Of a stretch of 64,000 nt of DNA, positions 55,334 to 64,000 are shown piece after piece. This DNA comes from Campylobacter sp. US33a. Its GTDB lineage: Bacteria; Campylobacterota; Campylobacteria; Campylobacterales; Campylobacteraceae. The stretch lies in assembly GCF_004378855.1 (NCBI RefSeq), contig NZ_RYYL01000004.1, positions 122,614 to 186,613 of the forward strand, read 5' to 3'. The notes under the pieces were generated by a model. It made no database searches. It saw only the letters and a list, made by a program, of their open reading frames with translations, and was not told where the DNA came from. The position numbers and the translations under genes are program-made. Position 1 is the stretch's first letter. Each line of letters opens with the position of its first letter.

Positions 55334-56885
55334 ATGCCCCAACTTAAAATTTCATGGTTCAAATTTACGCTTTTAAATTCTATTTTAATCACGCTTTTAA
55401 ATTTTAATTTACATTTATTTGTTTATGAAAAATTACAAAATCTATGGCTAACTTTAGTTTTTGTTGTAGCTTACTTTGGTTTGGTGCATGCAATTTTATC
55501 GGTTGTTTTTGTAAAATATTTAACTAAGTTTTTTTCTATTTTTTTTATTGTAGCATCTTGTGTTAGTATTTATTTTATCACTTTTTATGGGGTTTTGATT
55601 GATTCTGATATGATACAAAATGTTGTCCAAACTGATACAAAGGAAGTTTTGGATTTAATTAATTGGCGTGTGGTTGTTTTAAGTTTCGTAGTGCTTGTAT
55701 TTTGCATTTTGATTTCAAGAATTCGCATTGAAAACCCTAGCTTGGGGGGGGGGGATTATAAAAATAATGCGAACTAGAATTTTAAGTATATTGCTAGGAC
55801 TTTTTGTTTTTTTAATCGCATTTTTGCCTTTAAGCAAGACTTTTATGCCTTTTTTTAGAAATTATAGTGAAATAAGAATGTATAATGTGCCTTTTTATCA
55901 AATTTATGCAGTATATCGTTATTATGTGCGTTTTTTAAAACCAAAGCCTGAATTTAAAATCATAGCAAAAGATGCTTTTAAAGAAGACAATAGCACCAAA
56001 AAACTTTTGGTTTTAGTGGTAGGTGAAACCGCAAGGGCTGCAAATTATTCTCTTAATGGATACGCTAAAAATGATACGAATTTTTATACTAAAAAAGAAG
56101 GCGTTGTGTTTTTTAATGATTTTTCATCGTGTGGGACTGCTACGGCGGTAAGCTTGCCTTGTATGTTTTCTTTTTCTAAACGCCAAAATTACTCAAGTGC
56201 TGAATTTAGTGAAAATGCTATGGATATTTTGCAAAAAGTAGGCGTAAATACCGCGTGGATAGATAATAATTCTGGTGGTTGTAAAGGGGTCTGCGAAAGA
56301 CTTTTGGATAAAAAACAACTTTCGAGTGATTATGATGAGAATTTATTGCCACATTTAAAAGAAAGATTGGCTAATTTAAGTACTCAAAATATCATCGTTT
56401 TGCACTTGCAAGGCTCTCATGGACCAACATATTATAAACGCTATCCTGATGCTTTTAAGAAATTTACACCCACATGTGATACAAATGAGCTTTCAAAATG
56501 CGATAATGAAGCTTTGATTAATACCTATGATAATACTTTGCTTTATACGGATTTTATACTAAGCGAGATTATCAAGCTTTTAAAAGAAAAAAGCGATTAT
56601 CAAAGTTCTTTGATTTATCTTTCAGATCATGGAGAAAGTTTGGGAGAAAATGGCATATATTTGCACGGAATGCCTTATACTATAGCACCAAAAACACAAA
56701 CACATATTCCTGCGATTTTTTGGAGCAATGATGAAAATTTAATGGATTTAGCACAAAAACACAAAAACTTAAAACTTTCACAGGATAATCTTTTTAGCAC
56801 ATTTTTGGGATATTTTGATGTAAATTCAAGTGTTTATGAGGTAAATTATGATCTTTTAAATCAAGCTTTAAAGGCAAATCAATGA
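55334..56885 (+). CDS. eptC: phosphoethanolamine transferase EptC, split by a frameshift at a G11 tract
   Basis: Two overlapping frames make one gene. 55334-55777 encodes the N-terminal membrane part (four or five spans, 147 codons) and runs through the G tract to a stop. 55728-56885 encodes the rest: VVGETARAANYSLNGYAKND, CGTATAVSLPCMFS (nucleophile Thr), HLQGSHGPTYYKRYP and YLSDHGESLGENG, the alkaline-phosphatase-fold metal and catalytic motifs. With 10 rather than 11 Gs the frames join into a protein of about 516 residues. EptC of C. jejuni adds phosphoethanolamine to lipid A, FlgG and N-glycan. As sequenced it should be off. Overlaps dgkA by 4 bases. Confidence 0.88.
55744..55754 (+). repeat. 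G11 homopolymer inside eptC
   Basis: Eleven consecutive Gs in AT-rich coding sequence. Frame analysis: GGG codons continue into GATTATAAA in the upstream frame and into ATTATAAAA in the downstream frame; removing one G, or adding two, links them. Such tracts are the standard phase-variation switches of C. jejuni. Confidence 0.9.
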
Positions 56886-57241
56886 AACCAAAATATTCTT
56901 TATTTAAAAATTCAAGCTATGCTTTAAGTGGTATTAAATTTTTACTCAAAGATGAAAAATCTTTTAGACTAGAAGTTGCAATCACCTTGCCTTTGATAAT
57001 TTTTTCATTATTTTTGCCACTAAGTTTTGCAGAGCATTTTATTTTAATTTCTGTTTTAGTATTGATTTTCATAGTAGAAGCTTTAAATTCTGCCATTGAA
57101 GCTTGCGTGGATTTATATACCGATGATTTTCATATTTTAGCTAAAAAAGCTAAAGATTGTGGTAGTGCAGCGGTATTTTTTAGTGTGTGTTTGGCAGTAT
57201 GTACTTGGCTTGTGGTGCTTTTTAAGGTATTTTTCTTATGA
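56882..57241 (+). CDS. dgkA: diacylglycerol kinase DgkA
   Basis: 119 residues, three spans, with the catalytic EALNSAIEACVDLYTD motif and AKDCGSAAVF. It recycles diacylglycerol, which is the by-product when EptC transfers phosphoethanolamine from phosphatidylethanolamine. The 4-base overlap with eptC fits this partnership. Confidence 0.94.
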   Translation: MKPKYSLFKNSSYALSGIKFLLKDEKSFRLEVAITLPLIIFSLFLPLSFAEHFILISVLVLIFIVEALNSAIEACVDLYTDDFHILAKKAKDCGSAAVFFSVCLAVCTWLVVLFKVFFL

Positions 57242-57480
57242 ACGAAAAAATACTTTGCCTTTGCAAAGAAATTCTAGGCAAAAAACGCTTTGAATTGTTA
57301 CAATTTTTATGTGAAAATGCTGATGAAAATGGCTTTATTTTCATAAAAATAAGTGAGTTAGAAGAAAAATTAAACCAAAGCAAGCCTACCATTATCGCTA
57401 CTTTTAAATTCTTAGAAGAAAAAAAGCTTTTCAAACGTCTTAAAAATGGACTTTATCAGTTAAAATTTAAAATTGATTAA
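57238..57480 (+). CDS. small winged-helix DNA-binding protein (80 aa)
   Basis: 80 residues with a wHTH layout: KKRFELLQFLCENA, then ISELEEKLNQSKPTIIATFKFLEEKKLF (recognition helix) and a short wing RLKNGLYQLKFKI. It resembles ArsR/MarR-like or RepL-type domains. It overlaps dgkA by 4 bases, so it belongs to the eptC-dgkA operon and might regulate it; no evidence for a target. Confidence 0.7.
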   Translation: MNEKILCLCKEILGKKRFELLQFLCENADENGFIFIKISELEEKLNQSKPTIIATFKFLEEKKLFKRLKNGLYQLKFKID

Positions 57481-57492
57481 AACTTTTGAGAA

Positions 57493-58020
57493 TCAATTGA
57501 AATAAAAAAAGCTTGAAATTTGCTCGATAATTTTATTTTCCAAAGCATCTTGGCAGCGTTTTAAATTGCTAAGATAAGCTGTTCTTGCTACAAGACTGGT
57601 TTTTTGTGTTTGTGTTTTGCTTTCTATTTTTATATTCACTTGCATGATGAAATAGTTTTCAACATACATTTCATAATTATTATATATGGTGTCAAATCCA
57701 CTAAAGAAAAAATCAGCACTGGCTGAACTCATTCTTTGTGCAAAAGAAAATTTTCTAAAATCAACTAAATTGATATACGCGTTATAATCCGCATTATCAT
57801 CAACCACTCTAAATCCTAATTCTTGGAATTTTTTCTTAAGGCGATATTCTAAGGTTGTGTTATAATTTGAAGGATTTTTAAAATGAAAAGCTATGCTTTG
57901 ATTTTTCTCACTTTTGATAAAAATTCCTTCATTATTGGTCTGTACAAAAGCTTGCATATTGGCACTCATACAAGCTGTAAAAAAGAGTGCAATACAACAA
58001 AGTAAGATTTTATTCATCAT
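57493..58020 (-). CDS. TraT-like outer-membrane lipoprotein candidate
   Basis: 175 residues with a lipoprotein signal (KILLCCIALFFTAC, lipidated Cys at residue 17). The body (TTLEYRLKKKFQELGFRVVDDNADYNAYINLVDFRK) resembles the TraT complement-resistance family. The terminal gene of the sel/dsb minus-strand operon, overlapping the DsbC-like gene by 11 bases. Function unknown. Confidence 0.65.
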   Translation of the reverse strand: MMNKILLCCIALFFTACMSANMQAFVQTNNEGIFIKSEKNQSIAFHFKNPSNYNTTLEYRLKKKFQELGFRVVDDNADYNAYINLVDFRKFSFAQRMSSASADFFFSGFDTIYNNYEMYVENYFIMQVNIKIESKTQTQKTSLVARTAYLSNLKRCQDALENKIIEQISSFFYFN

Positions 58021-58732
58021 CTTTTATAATGGTTGGCACTTGCATTAAGCCTAGGGCTTGATATTTATTATTTAGCTTGATGACTTCAAGCAACTCATTT
58101 TCACTAACGCTTGGATAATCTTTAATATTTGGATCGAAATATTTATTTAAAATAGCAATTTTTTCTTCATCATTTTTTGCACCCTTAATTTCCTTATAAA
58201 TCAAAGCCGCTTTTTCAAAAGCACTTTTATCATGCACTGGAGTTAAGATAAGATGGACTTGATAATCTTTTAAGGTTTGTTTGATACTTTTTAGGTGTTT
58301 GCGACAATAAGGGCATTCAGGATCTGAAAATACATACATTGAGGGTTTAGTTTTGTCTCCTAGACTTATAAGCATTGTTTCTTTTTTAACTTCATTTTTT
58401 GCATTTTTTTCAAAATTGTCTTTTATTTGTTTGATTTTTTCCATTTCAAAGGCTTGTCGGTAAGAAATTTCATTTTTAAGATCTAAAATATCAGGAACTA
58501 TAACAGAATCTTTTGTAAAAGTAATGATTTGCTCTTTAAAATTTTCACTTTGAATATCTAAAATAACACTTTCGAAATTATCAACAGGAATTTTCTCTCT
58601 TTTTATAACAGAAATTTTTACATCAGGTATTTGTGAAGAATAAACTTTAGTATAAAAATCAATAATTTCTTGGTTGCTAGCACCAAAAAGTAAAACATTA
58701 GATATTAATAAAGCAAGAGTAATTTTTTTCAT
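58010..58732 (-). CDS. DsbC-like periplasmic thiol-disulfide oxidoreductase
   Basis: 240 residues. A signal peptide (MKKITLALLISNVLLFGAS), an N-terminal dimerisation-type domain, a linker helix rich in Lys/Asn/Glu, then a thioredoxin fold with the active site SDPECPYCRKHL (CPYC) and cis-proline QVPTI. A C. jejuni homologue (C8J_1298) has been described as a bifunctional thiol oxidoreductase. It lies 46 bases after selB in the same direction. Confidence 0.8.
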   Translation of the reverse strand: MKKITLALLISNVLLFGASNQEIIDFYTKVYSSQIPDVKISVIKREKIPVDNFESVILDIQSENFKEQIITFTKDSVIVPDILDLKNEISYRQAFEMEKIKQIKDNFEKNAKNEVKKETMLISLGDKTKPSMYVFSDPECPYCRKHLKSIKQTLKDYQVHLILTPVHDKSAFEKAALIYKEIKGAKNDEEKIAILNKYFDPNIKDYPSVSENELLEVIKLNNKYQALGLMQVPTIIKDDE

Positions 58733-58778
58733 TATTTTCCTTAAAAATTTTTATTTTTTTTAATTTTATTATATTTGA

Positions 58779-60578
58779 TTAAATATTGTCTTTTAAATAG
58801 CGTTTTTCATTTATTTTTGTTACTTTTTCATTTTTGTCTAAATATTCTAAATAAGCTATGGCGTATTTTCTTGAAAAATTAAAATACTCTTTCATTTTTT
58901 GCACATCAAGACTTTCATTTTTTAAAAGCTCAAAGCATTCTTCCATAAGCTTATTTAGTGCATTTTTCTCTACAAAAAGATTATGTGTTAATCTTACGAT
59001 GAGATTTTGCTTTGTCAGTTTTTTTAACATTTCATCTCCGCTTTTTCTATCAAGCTCTAAAAAATCATATAAATTATAAGGTGCTTCAGCTTTTATACCT
59101 TGTTTTTTAAGCATTTCATAAAGCTTGTTATTGTTTTTTTCTTTTAATTTTTCAAAATCAATTCCTTTTTTAAAATACACTCCATTTTTGAAATCAAGTA
59201 AATTTGTCATATTTTTAAGTCCAAATTCGCAAAATTCCACACTAGCCCAAGAAAGCCTTAAGGCCAAAGAAATAGCTGAAAGCATGGCATAAGGATTTTT
59301 TTCAAGTATAAAAGAAACAAATTTCTTAAATTCGTCTAAAATGGATAAATTATAAACATTAAGATTTTTTTCATCTATAAAAACTTCGTTTAATTCTTTG
59401 GCTAAATTTAATGCTTCTTCATGGCCTAATTTAAATCTTTGATAACTTGAAAGCAAACCAAAGCCGTATTTATGGGTATTGGTTAAAAACTCGAAAGCCT
59501 TTTTTAGATCTTTATTTTTTAAAAACATTAAAAACTTATTTTTTTGCTCTCTTTTTAAGGGCTCGCTCATAGGATTTAAAACCCTTCCACCGCCTATAAC
59601 GCGGTTGTTTTGAAGTAAAACAAATTTTTCATCAAAGCATAAAAAAAGATTTTTTTCAAAATCAAGATGCGCGAAAAATTCATCATTTTCTAATTCTTTT
59701 AAAATATTAACCTTGCATTCTATACTTTTTGTTCCTACACAAAAAAGCATTTTTGCATTTTTTAAATTCTTAGCTTTAATTAAAACATCACATTCTTTAA
59801 AACCTTTAAAAAATCCTTTTTTACTTAATAAAAAACCCTTTTTTAGCTCTTTATAATCACAATTTAAACTTAAAGCTACGCGGTTAAAGGCTGAAATTTC
59901 ATTAAAATTATTTTCATGATTTTGTATATTTTTGATGATGAGTTCTTTTTGATTATCAAGGCAAATGATTTTTTCATTTAAGGCAATTTTTCCTTCATTT
60001 AAGCTTCCTGTAATAACAGTTCCTATGCCTTTTAAGGAAAAAACCCTATCGATATAATAACGAAAAACAAGTTTTTCATCCGTATTTTTACATTCTAAAT
60101 TTAAAAGATAGTTTTTTAATTTTTTAATACTTGCTTCATCTTTAATGGAAGTATAAAAAATTTCTTTTGGCACAAAATTCAGCGCGTTTAAAATTTTTTG
60201 CCCTTGTTCTTTTAAATTCTCACATAAATCACATTTACTAAATACTAAAATAATATCTTTTATTCCTAAAATTTCAAGCACTTCTAAATGCTCTATGCTT
60301 TGTTCTTTTAGACCTTCATTAATATCAACTACAAATAAACAAGCACTAAAGCCAAATGCCCCACTTATCATTGTTTTAACCAAATCTTTGTGTCCGGGCA
60401 CATCGATAAAAGAAAGGTGCTTTTCTTTGCAAATTAAATTTGAAAAACTTAAATTTATAGTGATTTGTCTTTCTTTTTCCTCTTTTAAGCTATCGCCCTC
60501 AAAGCCATTTAATGCTTTAATTAAAGAAGTTTTTCCATGATCAATATGCCCCGCAGTGCCAATTAAAAGTGAATTCAT
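58779..60578 (-). CDS. selB: selenocysteine-specific elongation factor SelB
   Basis: 599 residues. EF-Tu-like GTPase domain: G1 GTAGHIDHGKTSLIKAL, G3 DVPGHKDLV, G4 SKCD; then beta barrels and C-terminal winged helices that read the SECIS hairpin. It brings Sec-tRNA to UGA codons. Overlaps selA by 4 bases. Confidence 0.95.
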   Translation of the reverse strand: MNSLLIGTAGHIDHGKTSLIKALNGFEGDSLKEEKERQITINLSFSNLICKEKHLSFIDVPGHKDLVKTMISGAFGFSACLFVVDINEGLKEQSIEHLEVLEILGIKDIILVFSKCDLCENLKEQGQKILNALNFVPKEIFYTSIKDEASIKKLKNYLLNLECKNTDEKLVFRYYIDRVFSLKGIGTVITGSLNEGKIALNEKIICLDNQKELIIKNIQNHENNFNEISAFNRVALSLNCDYKELKKGFLLSKKGFFKGFKECDVLIKAKNLKNAKMLFCVGTKSIECKVNILKELENDEFFAHLDFEKNLFLCFDEKFVLLQNNRVIGGGRVLNPMSEPLKREQKNKFLMFLKNKDLKKAFEFLTNTHKYGFGLLSSYQRFKLGHEEALNLAKELNEVFIDEKNLNVYNLSILDEFKKFVSFILEKNPYAMLSAISLALRLSWASVEFCEFGLKNMTNLLDFKNGVYFKKGIDFEKLKEKNNNKLYEMLKKQGIKAEAPYNLYDFLELDRKSGDEMLKKLTKQNLIVRLTHNLFVEKNALNKLMEECFELLKNESLDVQKMKEYFNFSRKYAIAYLEYLDKNEKVTKINEKRYLKDNI

Positions 60579-61897
60579 AAATTTTCCATAGTATTGATAA
60601 TTTTAATTAGCTTTGATAAGTCTTTTTCCAAAATTGTCCTAAAATCTAATACAAAAGCTTCATTTTCTATGCGTCCTATGATATTTTTTGTCCTGAATTT
60701 CTCTTGCAAATTTAAAGCATTGCCCTTAAAGGCTAAAACAAAAGTATCCAAGGTTTTATCGGGCATTGATCCTCCGCCGACTAAGCTTTTACTTGTTCTT
60801 AACTCGCTTTGAAATTTAAGCTCATTTTGCACTTTTAAAGCTTTTTCTTTTATATGTTCTAAATTATCGTTTAAAAGTTTTAAAGTTATGATTTTTTCAT
60901 AATCTTTTTCAAGATAAGCCTTAAGACTCTCATTTAAAAAAGCAAGAGTAATTTTATCTACTCTTAACATTCTTAAAAGTTGATTTTCTTTGATTTTATC
61001 AATAAGTTCTTTTTTGCCCAGTATGATTCCAGCTTGCACGCTACCAAAAAGCTTATCCCCGCTAAAACTTAAAATATCACAATGCTTAATTAAATCTTTA
61101 ATTTTAGGCTCATTTTTAACTAATTTTGCATTTAAATTCTCACACCATCCAGAACCTAAATCATAATAACTCAAAAGCCCTTTTTCTCTAGCCAAAATCC
61201 CCAAATCTTTTATGCTAACTTCGCTACAAAAACCAATTAAGGCAAAATTTGATTTATGAGTTTTTAAAAGCATTTTAGTGTTTTCATTTATGGCTTTTTC
61301 ATAATCTTTTAGGTGTGTTTTATTGCTAGTGCCCACTTCTAAAAGCTTTACCCCAGCAGCTTTAATCACTTCACTTACACGAAAACTTCCACCAATTTCT
61401 ACAAGTTCGCCCCTTGAAGTGATGAGTTCTTTATCAAAGCAAAGTGAATTTAGCACCAAAAAAACTGCGGCAGCATTGTTATTTACTATCAAAGCATCTT
61501 CACACTCAAAAAGCATTTTAAGCTTTTCGAGCACTAATGCATAGCGACTTCCTCTTTTGCCATTTTCTAAATTAAATTCGATATTAGCGTAATTGCAAAG
61601 CACTTCTTTAGAGCTTTCAAAAATGCTTTCATCAATAACGCTTCGCCCCAAATTTGTATGGATAACAACGCCACTAGCATTAATCACGCTTTGTAAGTCT
61701 TTGTGCAAATGTTTTTTGATTTCTTTTTTGATTTCTTCTAAGATATTTGCTTTATCAAGGGCTTTTTCATCTAAATTTGCTTTGAGTTTTGCAACAACGC
61801 TTTTGCAAAAGTGAGCTTTTAAATAAAAAGGATATTCTTTTAAACTTTCATCGTCAATTAAAGCCCCAATTTGTGGAAAAGTTCTGAATTTGTTCAT
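60575..61897 (-). CDS. selA: L-seryl-tRNA(Sec) selenium transferase SelA
   Basis: 440 residues from ATG 61897 (AAGG upstream; the in-frame start at 61945 is rejected because the promoter box lies inside that extension). PLP enzyme: SGDKLFGSVQAGIILG contains the PLP Lys, VINASGVVIHTNLGRS and NNNAAAVFLVLNSL are typical. It converts Ser-tRNA(Sec) to Sec-tRNA(Sec) with selenophosphate. Confidence 0.95.
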   Translation of the reverse strand: MNKFRTFPQIGALIDDESLKEYPFYLKAHFCKSVVAKLKANLDEKALDKANILEEIKKEIKKHLHKDLQSVINASGVVIHTNLGRSVIDESIFESSKEVLCNYANIEFNLENGKRGSRYALVLEKLKMLFECEDALIVNNNAAAVFLVLNSLCFDKELITSRGELVEIGGSFRVSEVIKAAGVKLLEVGTSNKTHLKDYEKAINENTKMLLKTHKSNFALIGFCSEVSIKDLGILAREKGLLSYYDLGSGWCENLNAKLVKNEPKIKDLIKHCDILSFSGDKLFGSVQAGIILGKKELIDKIKENQLLRMLRVDKITLAFLNESLKAYLEKDYEKIITLKLLNDNLEHIKEKALKVQNELKFQSELRTSKSLVGGGSMPDKTLDTFVLAFKGNALNLQEKFRTKNIIGRIENEAFVLDFRTILEKDLSKLIKIINTMENL

Positions 61898-61922
61898 CTT
61901 AAACCTTAAGAAAATAAGGACA

Positions 61923-61969
61923 ATTCTAGCATAATTTTCATACAATGCAAAGTTACAATTTGCTATGAT
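61923..61969. promoter_or_regulatory. divergent -10 boxes between selA and the polyferredoxin
   Basis: On the minus strand GCTAGAAT places TAGAAT at 61928-61923, 26 bases before the selA ATG. On the plus strand GCTATGAT places TATGAT at 61964-61969, 23 bases before the ATG at 61992. Both fit the gnTAnaaT pattern. Confidence 0.45.
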
Positions 61970-61991
61970 TTTTCAAAAACGAAGGATAAAA

Positions 61992-63653
61992 ATGCAAGAT
62001 TTTATTTATATTAAAAACGAAGTTCTTATACCTCTTAGCGATGAGATTAAAATTTTGGAAAAAAGCATTGATGATGAGGTTTTAATTTCTAATGATAAAA
62101 GCCAAAAAGCTATCATTTATGCTCCAGAAATTAATTTTTATCTCAAAAACTCACAAGATGAAATTTTAGAAAAAAGTAAAAATGTATTAAAACTTTACGA
62201 AGCTAGGGCAAGTGTTTATGATTTGGGGCTTGATTTAGAGCAGGATAAAGAAGTGAAAAATCGCATTATTTTAGTGGATTCTAGTAAAGATAAGGCTGAT
62301 TTTCTAAAAAAGCAAGGCTTTAAAGTCATCAGTTTAAAAAATGAAGAAATTTTGGCTGTTTTTGGAAGTATAGGTGAGCTTTGCGCGGTGATTTTAAATG
62401 AGAACGAAGAAGTAGAAATTGATTTTGATATTTTACTTTTTAACACTGATTTAAATGCAATTCGTAAAGATTTTACAAGACAAAGTGGTTGCTATAATAT
62501 AAAAAATTTTAAAGATAATGAAGCTTTGCTTGAATTTTTACAAAGCAAAAGCCCACAATATAAATTTAAAACTTATATTACTTATGATTCTAGCGTATGT
62601 CAATACCATGAAAGACGTAGTGAGCATTGTGCAAAATGTGCCGAGATTTGCCCAACAACAGCAATTTTAAAAGATGATGAAAATAAACATTTGGAATTTT
62701 CTCAAGTGGATTGCTTGGGTTGTGGAGGTTGCATTAGCGTGTGTCCTAGTGGTTCGCTTGATTATGCGCCTATGCCAAGACAAAGTTTTTTTGAGCTTTG
62801 TAAATTTTATAAAGAGGGTAAAATTTTAATCATACCTAAAAAAATGCCTTTAGAAAATTTAAATATCAATTTACCAAAAAGCGTTTTGCCTTTTATGATA
62901 GAAGGGGAAAAATGGCTATCTCATATGCATTTTTTAACTCTTTTGCAAAGCAGTGGTGCAAATTTGATTTTTTACACCGATTTCATTTCGCGTGGAAGTA
63001 GCGAGGCAATAGAGCTTTTGAATACCTTTTTTGAAAGAAAATTTAACAAAAAAGCCATTTTTGTAGCAAAAGATGAAAAAGAATTACAAGAGGCTTTAGA
63101 AAAGCAAGAATTCATAGAAAGCTTAAGTTTTGAATTCCACAATAACACTCTAAGCACTAGGGAAAATTTTGCTAAAAGGATGCAAAATTTGATTAAAAAT
63201 GATGATTTTGGCACAAAAGAAAGCGGAGAATGGCTAAGATATGGACAAATACAAATCAATGCAAACACTTGCACGCTTTGTCTTTCTTGCGTGGGAGCTT
63301 GTAATGTGGGTGCGTTGATTGCTGATGCTAAAGAAAATGCTTTAAAATTTAATGCTTCGCTTTGCACGACTTGTGGGTATTGCGAAGTAAGTTGTGCCGA
63401 AAAAGACACTTTAAAACTTACGCGTAGTGGAATGGAATTTAATCCGAATTATTTTGAGTATAAAACCATGGCAAAAGATGATCTTTTTGCTTGTATAGAA
63501 TGTGGAAAAGAATTCGCTACAAAAAAGGCGGTAGAAAAAATCGCAAATTTGATGAAAGCTAAGTTTGCCAATGATGAAAGTAAGTTAAAAACACTTTATT
63601 GCTGTGCAGATTGTAAGGCAAAAGTGATGATAGAAGCAATGAAAAATAGGTAA
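61992..63653 (+). CDS. 4Fe-4S polyferredoxin, probably linked to formate dehydrogenase
   Basis: 553 residues from ATG 61992 (AAGGA at 61983). Three regions of iron-sulfur ligands: CQYHERRSEHCAKCAEICP with CLGCGGCISVCPSG near residues 205-255; CTLCLSCVGACNVG with CTTCGYCEVSCAEKD near 425-470; and a C-terminal zinc-like set (CIECGK, CCADCK). It is divergent from selAB, and in Campylobacter such a protein is annotated beside selenocysteine formate dehydrogenase functions. A role in electron transfer or in FDH maturation is inferred. Confidence 0.8.
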   Translation: MQDFIYIKNEVLIPLSDEIKILEKSIDDEVLISNDKSQKAIIYAPEINFYLKNSQDEILEKSKNVLKLYEARASVYDLGLDLEQDKEVKNRIILVDSSKDKADFLKKQGFKVISLKNEEILAVFGSIGELCAVILNENEEVEIDFDILLFNTDLNAIRKDFTRQSGCYNIKNFKDNEALLEFLQSKSPQYKFKTYITYDSSVCQYHERRSEHCAKCAEICPTTAILKDDENKHLEFSQVDCLGCGGCISVCPSGSLDYAPMPRQSFFELCKFYKEGKILIIPKKMPLENLNINLPKSVLPFMIEGEKWLSHMHFLTLLQSSGANLIFYTDFISRGSSEAIELLNTFFERKFNKKAIFVAKDEKELQEALEKQEFIESLSFEFHNNTLSTRENFAKRMQNLIKNDDFGTKESGEWLRYGQIQINANTCTLCLSCVGACNVGALIADAKENALKFNASLCTTCGYCEVSCAEKDTLKLTRSGMEFNPNYFEYKTMAKDDLFACIECGKEFATKKAVEKIANLMKAKFANDESKLKTLYCCADCKAKVMIEAMKNR

Positions 63654-63697
63654 TTTTGTTATAAAAAATGGTTTATATATAGGATGAAAGGATAAAA

Positions 63698-64000
63698 ATG
63701 AGTGAAACTTATGAAATTTATATGCCTAATGGTGTTATATTAGATGTAGAAAAAAACGAATAAAATTTTATTAAGTGATGGGGGAGCTAAGGTAGGCAAA
63801 TACACCCAAGAATATTCTAAAGCTTTGTTTGAAGCACACAATATCAAACAAAACTCTCCCTACAAAGACTATCAACCTAGATATCTAGATCCTAACTTTT
63901 ATACAGGACAAGCTTCTACTTTACTTGAATTTAAAGATTGGCAAAGTATTTATTTAAAAGATCCTATTAAAGGAAGCATAGCTCCTTGGACTAAAGCAGA
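63698..64000 (+). pseudogene. unrecognised gene, frameshifted in an A7 tract, incomplete at the right edge
   Basis: ATG 63698 with AAAGGAT upstream opens MSETYEIYMPNGVILDVE and stops at 63761 after 21 codons. With one A fewer in the run at 63750-63756 the frame continues (TNKILLSDGGAKVGKYTQEY) without a stop to the window end, about 100 residues, with normal Campylobacter codon use. I do not recognise the family. It may be broken, slippage-controlled or a sequencing error. Confidence 0.6.

Noticed and set aside
62972..63409. 145-codon frame antisense to the polyferredoxin
   Set aside because: Mirror of the plus-strand frame; Ser/Leu/Phe-rich with no motifs.
1..64000. CRISPR array
   Set aside because: No series of regularly spaced identical repeats is visible; the repeats at 28.2-28.5 kb are diverged and irregularly spaced.

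Overview
The window is low-GC, densely packed epsilonproteobacterial chromosome. Protein content points to a thermophilic Campylobacter of the C. jejuni/C. coli group: NuoE/NuoF-less complex I, a CydA/CydB oxidase with a DUF4492 partner, NikZ-type nickel ABC transporter, PflA, a C. jejuni-type FlgE hook protein, selA/selB and EptC. Assignments come from motifs and remembered family knowledge; no database was searched.

Layout. 1-5046 (minus): bamA, accD, rlmH, dksA-like, a membrane protein and the start of dusB. 5128-16775 (plus): tyrA, an M23 peptidase, lpxC, tsaB-like, thrB, ylxR, infB, rbfA, rimP, then an McrBC-type restriction pair attached to the ribosome-maturation genes. 16772-20146 (minus): ybeY, map, murI, nhaA and a small YjfB-like gene. 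20275-24184: a split-barrel flavin protein (plus), then a minus-strand bd-oxidase operon (DUF4492, cydA, cydB and a 34-residue gene), preceded by a cupin. 24482-26980: flgE behind a sigma-54 promoter. 26981-28923 is a gene-poor 1.9 kb tract with several inverted repeats, a C10 tract, a decayed toxin-antitoxin module and diverged repeats. 28924-31687 (minus): aspA-dcuA, divergent from ung. 32987-37682: nikZYXWV. 37839-51217: the complete nuo operon, followed by pflA. 53682-57480: tRNA-Glu, mntP, xthA, eptC (out of frame at a G11 tract), dgkA and a small wHTH gene. 57493-61897 (minus): selA, selB, a DsbC-like thioredoxin-fold protein and a lipoprotein, divergent from a polyferredoxin (61992-63653). 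The right edge holds the start of an unrecognised gene frameshifted in an A7 tract.

How it fits together. Much of the window is respiratory: aspartase/DcuA supply fumarate, Nuo feeds quinones from a non-NADH donor, CydAB is a terminal oxidase, NikZYXWV brings in nickel (for example for hydrogenase), and SelA/SelB plus the polyferredoxin probably serve selenocysteine formate dehydrogenase. Envelope and motility functions form the second theme (BamA, LpxC, EptC, DgkA, FlgE, PflA).

The most notable observations are the G11 tract that splits eptC and would restore it at G10, the small unannotated gene after cydB, the structured gene-poor tract at 27-28.9 kb, and the probable leaderless start of pflA. 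As far as I recall, the blocks are not contiguous in C. jejuni NCTC 11168, so this chromosome looks rearranged.
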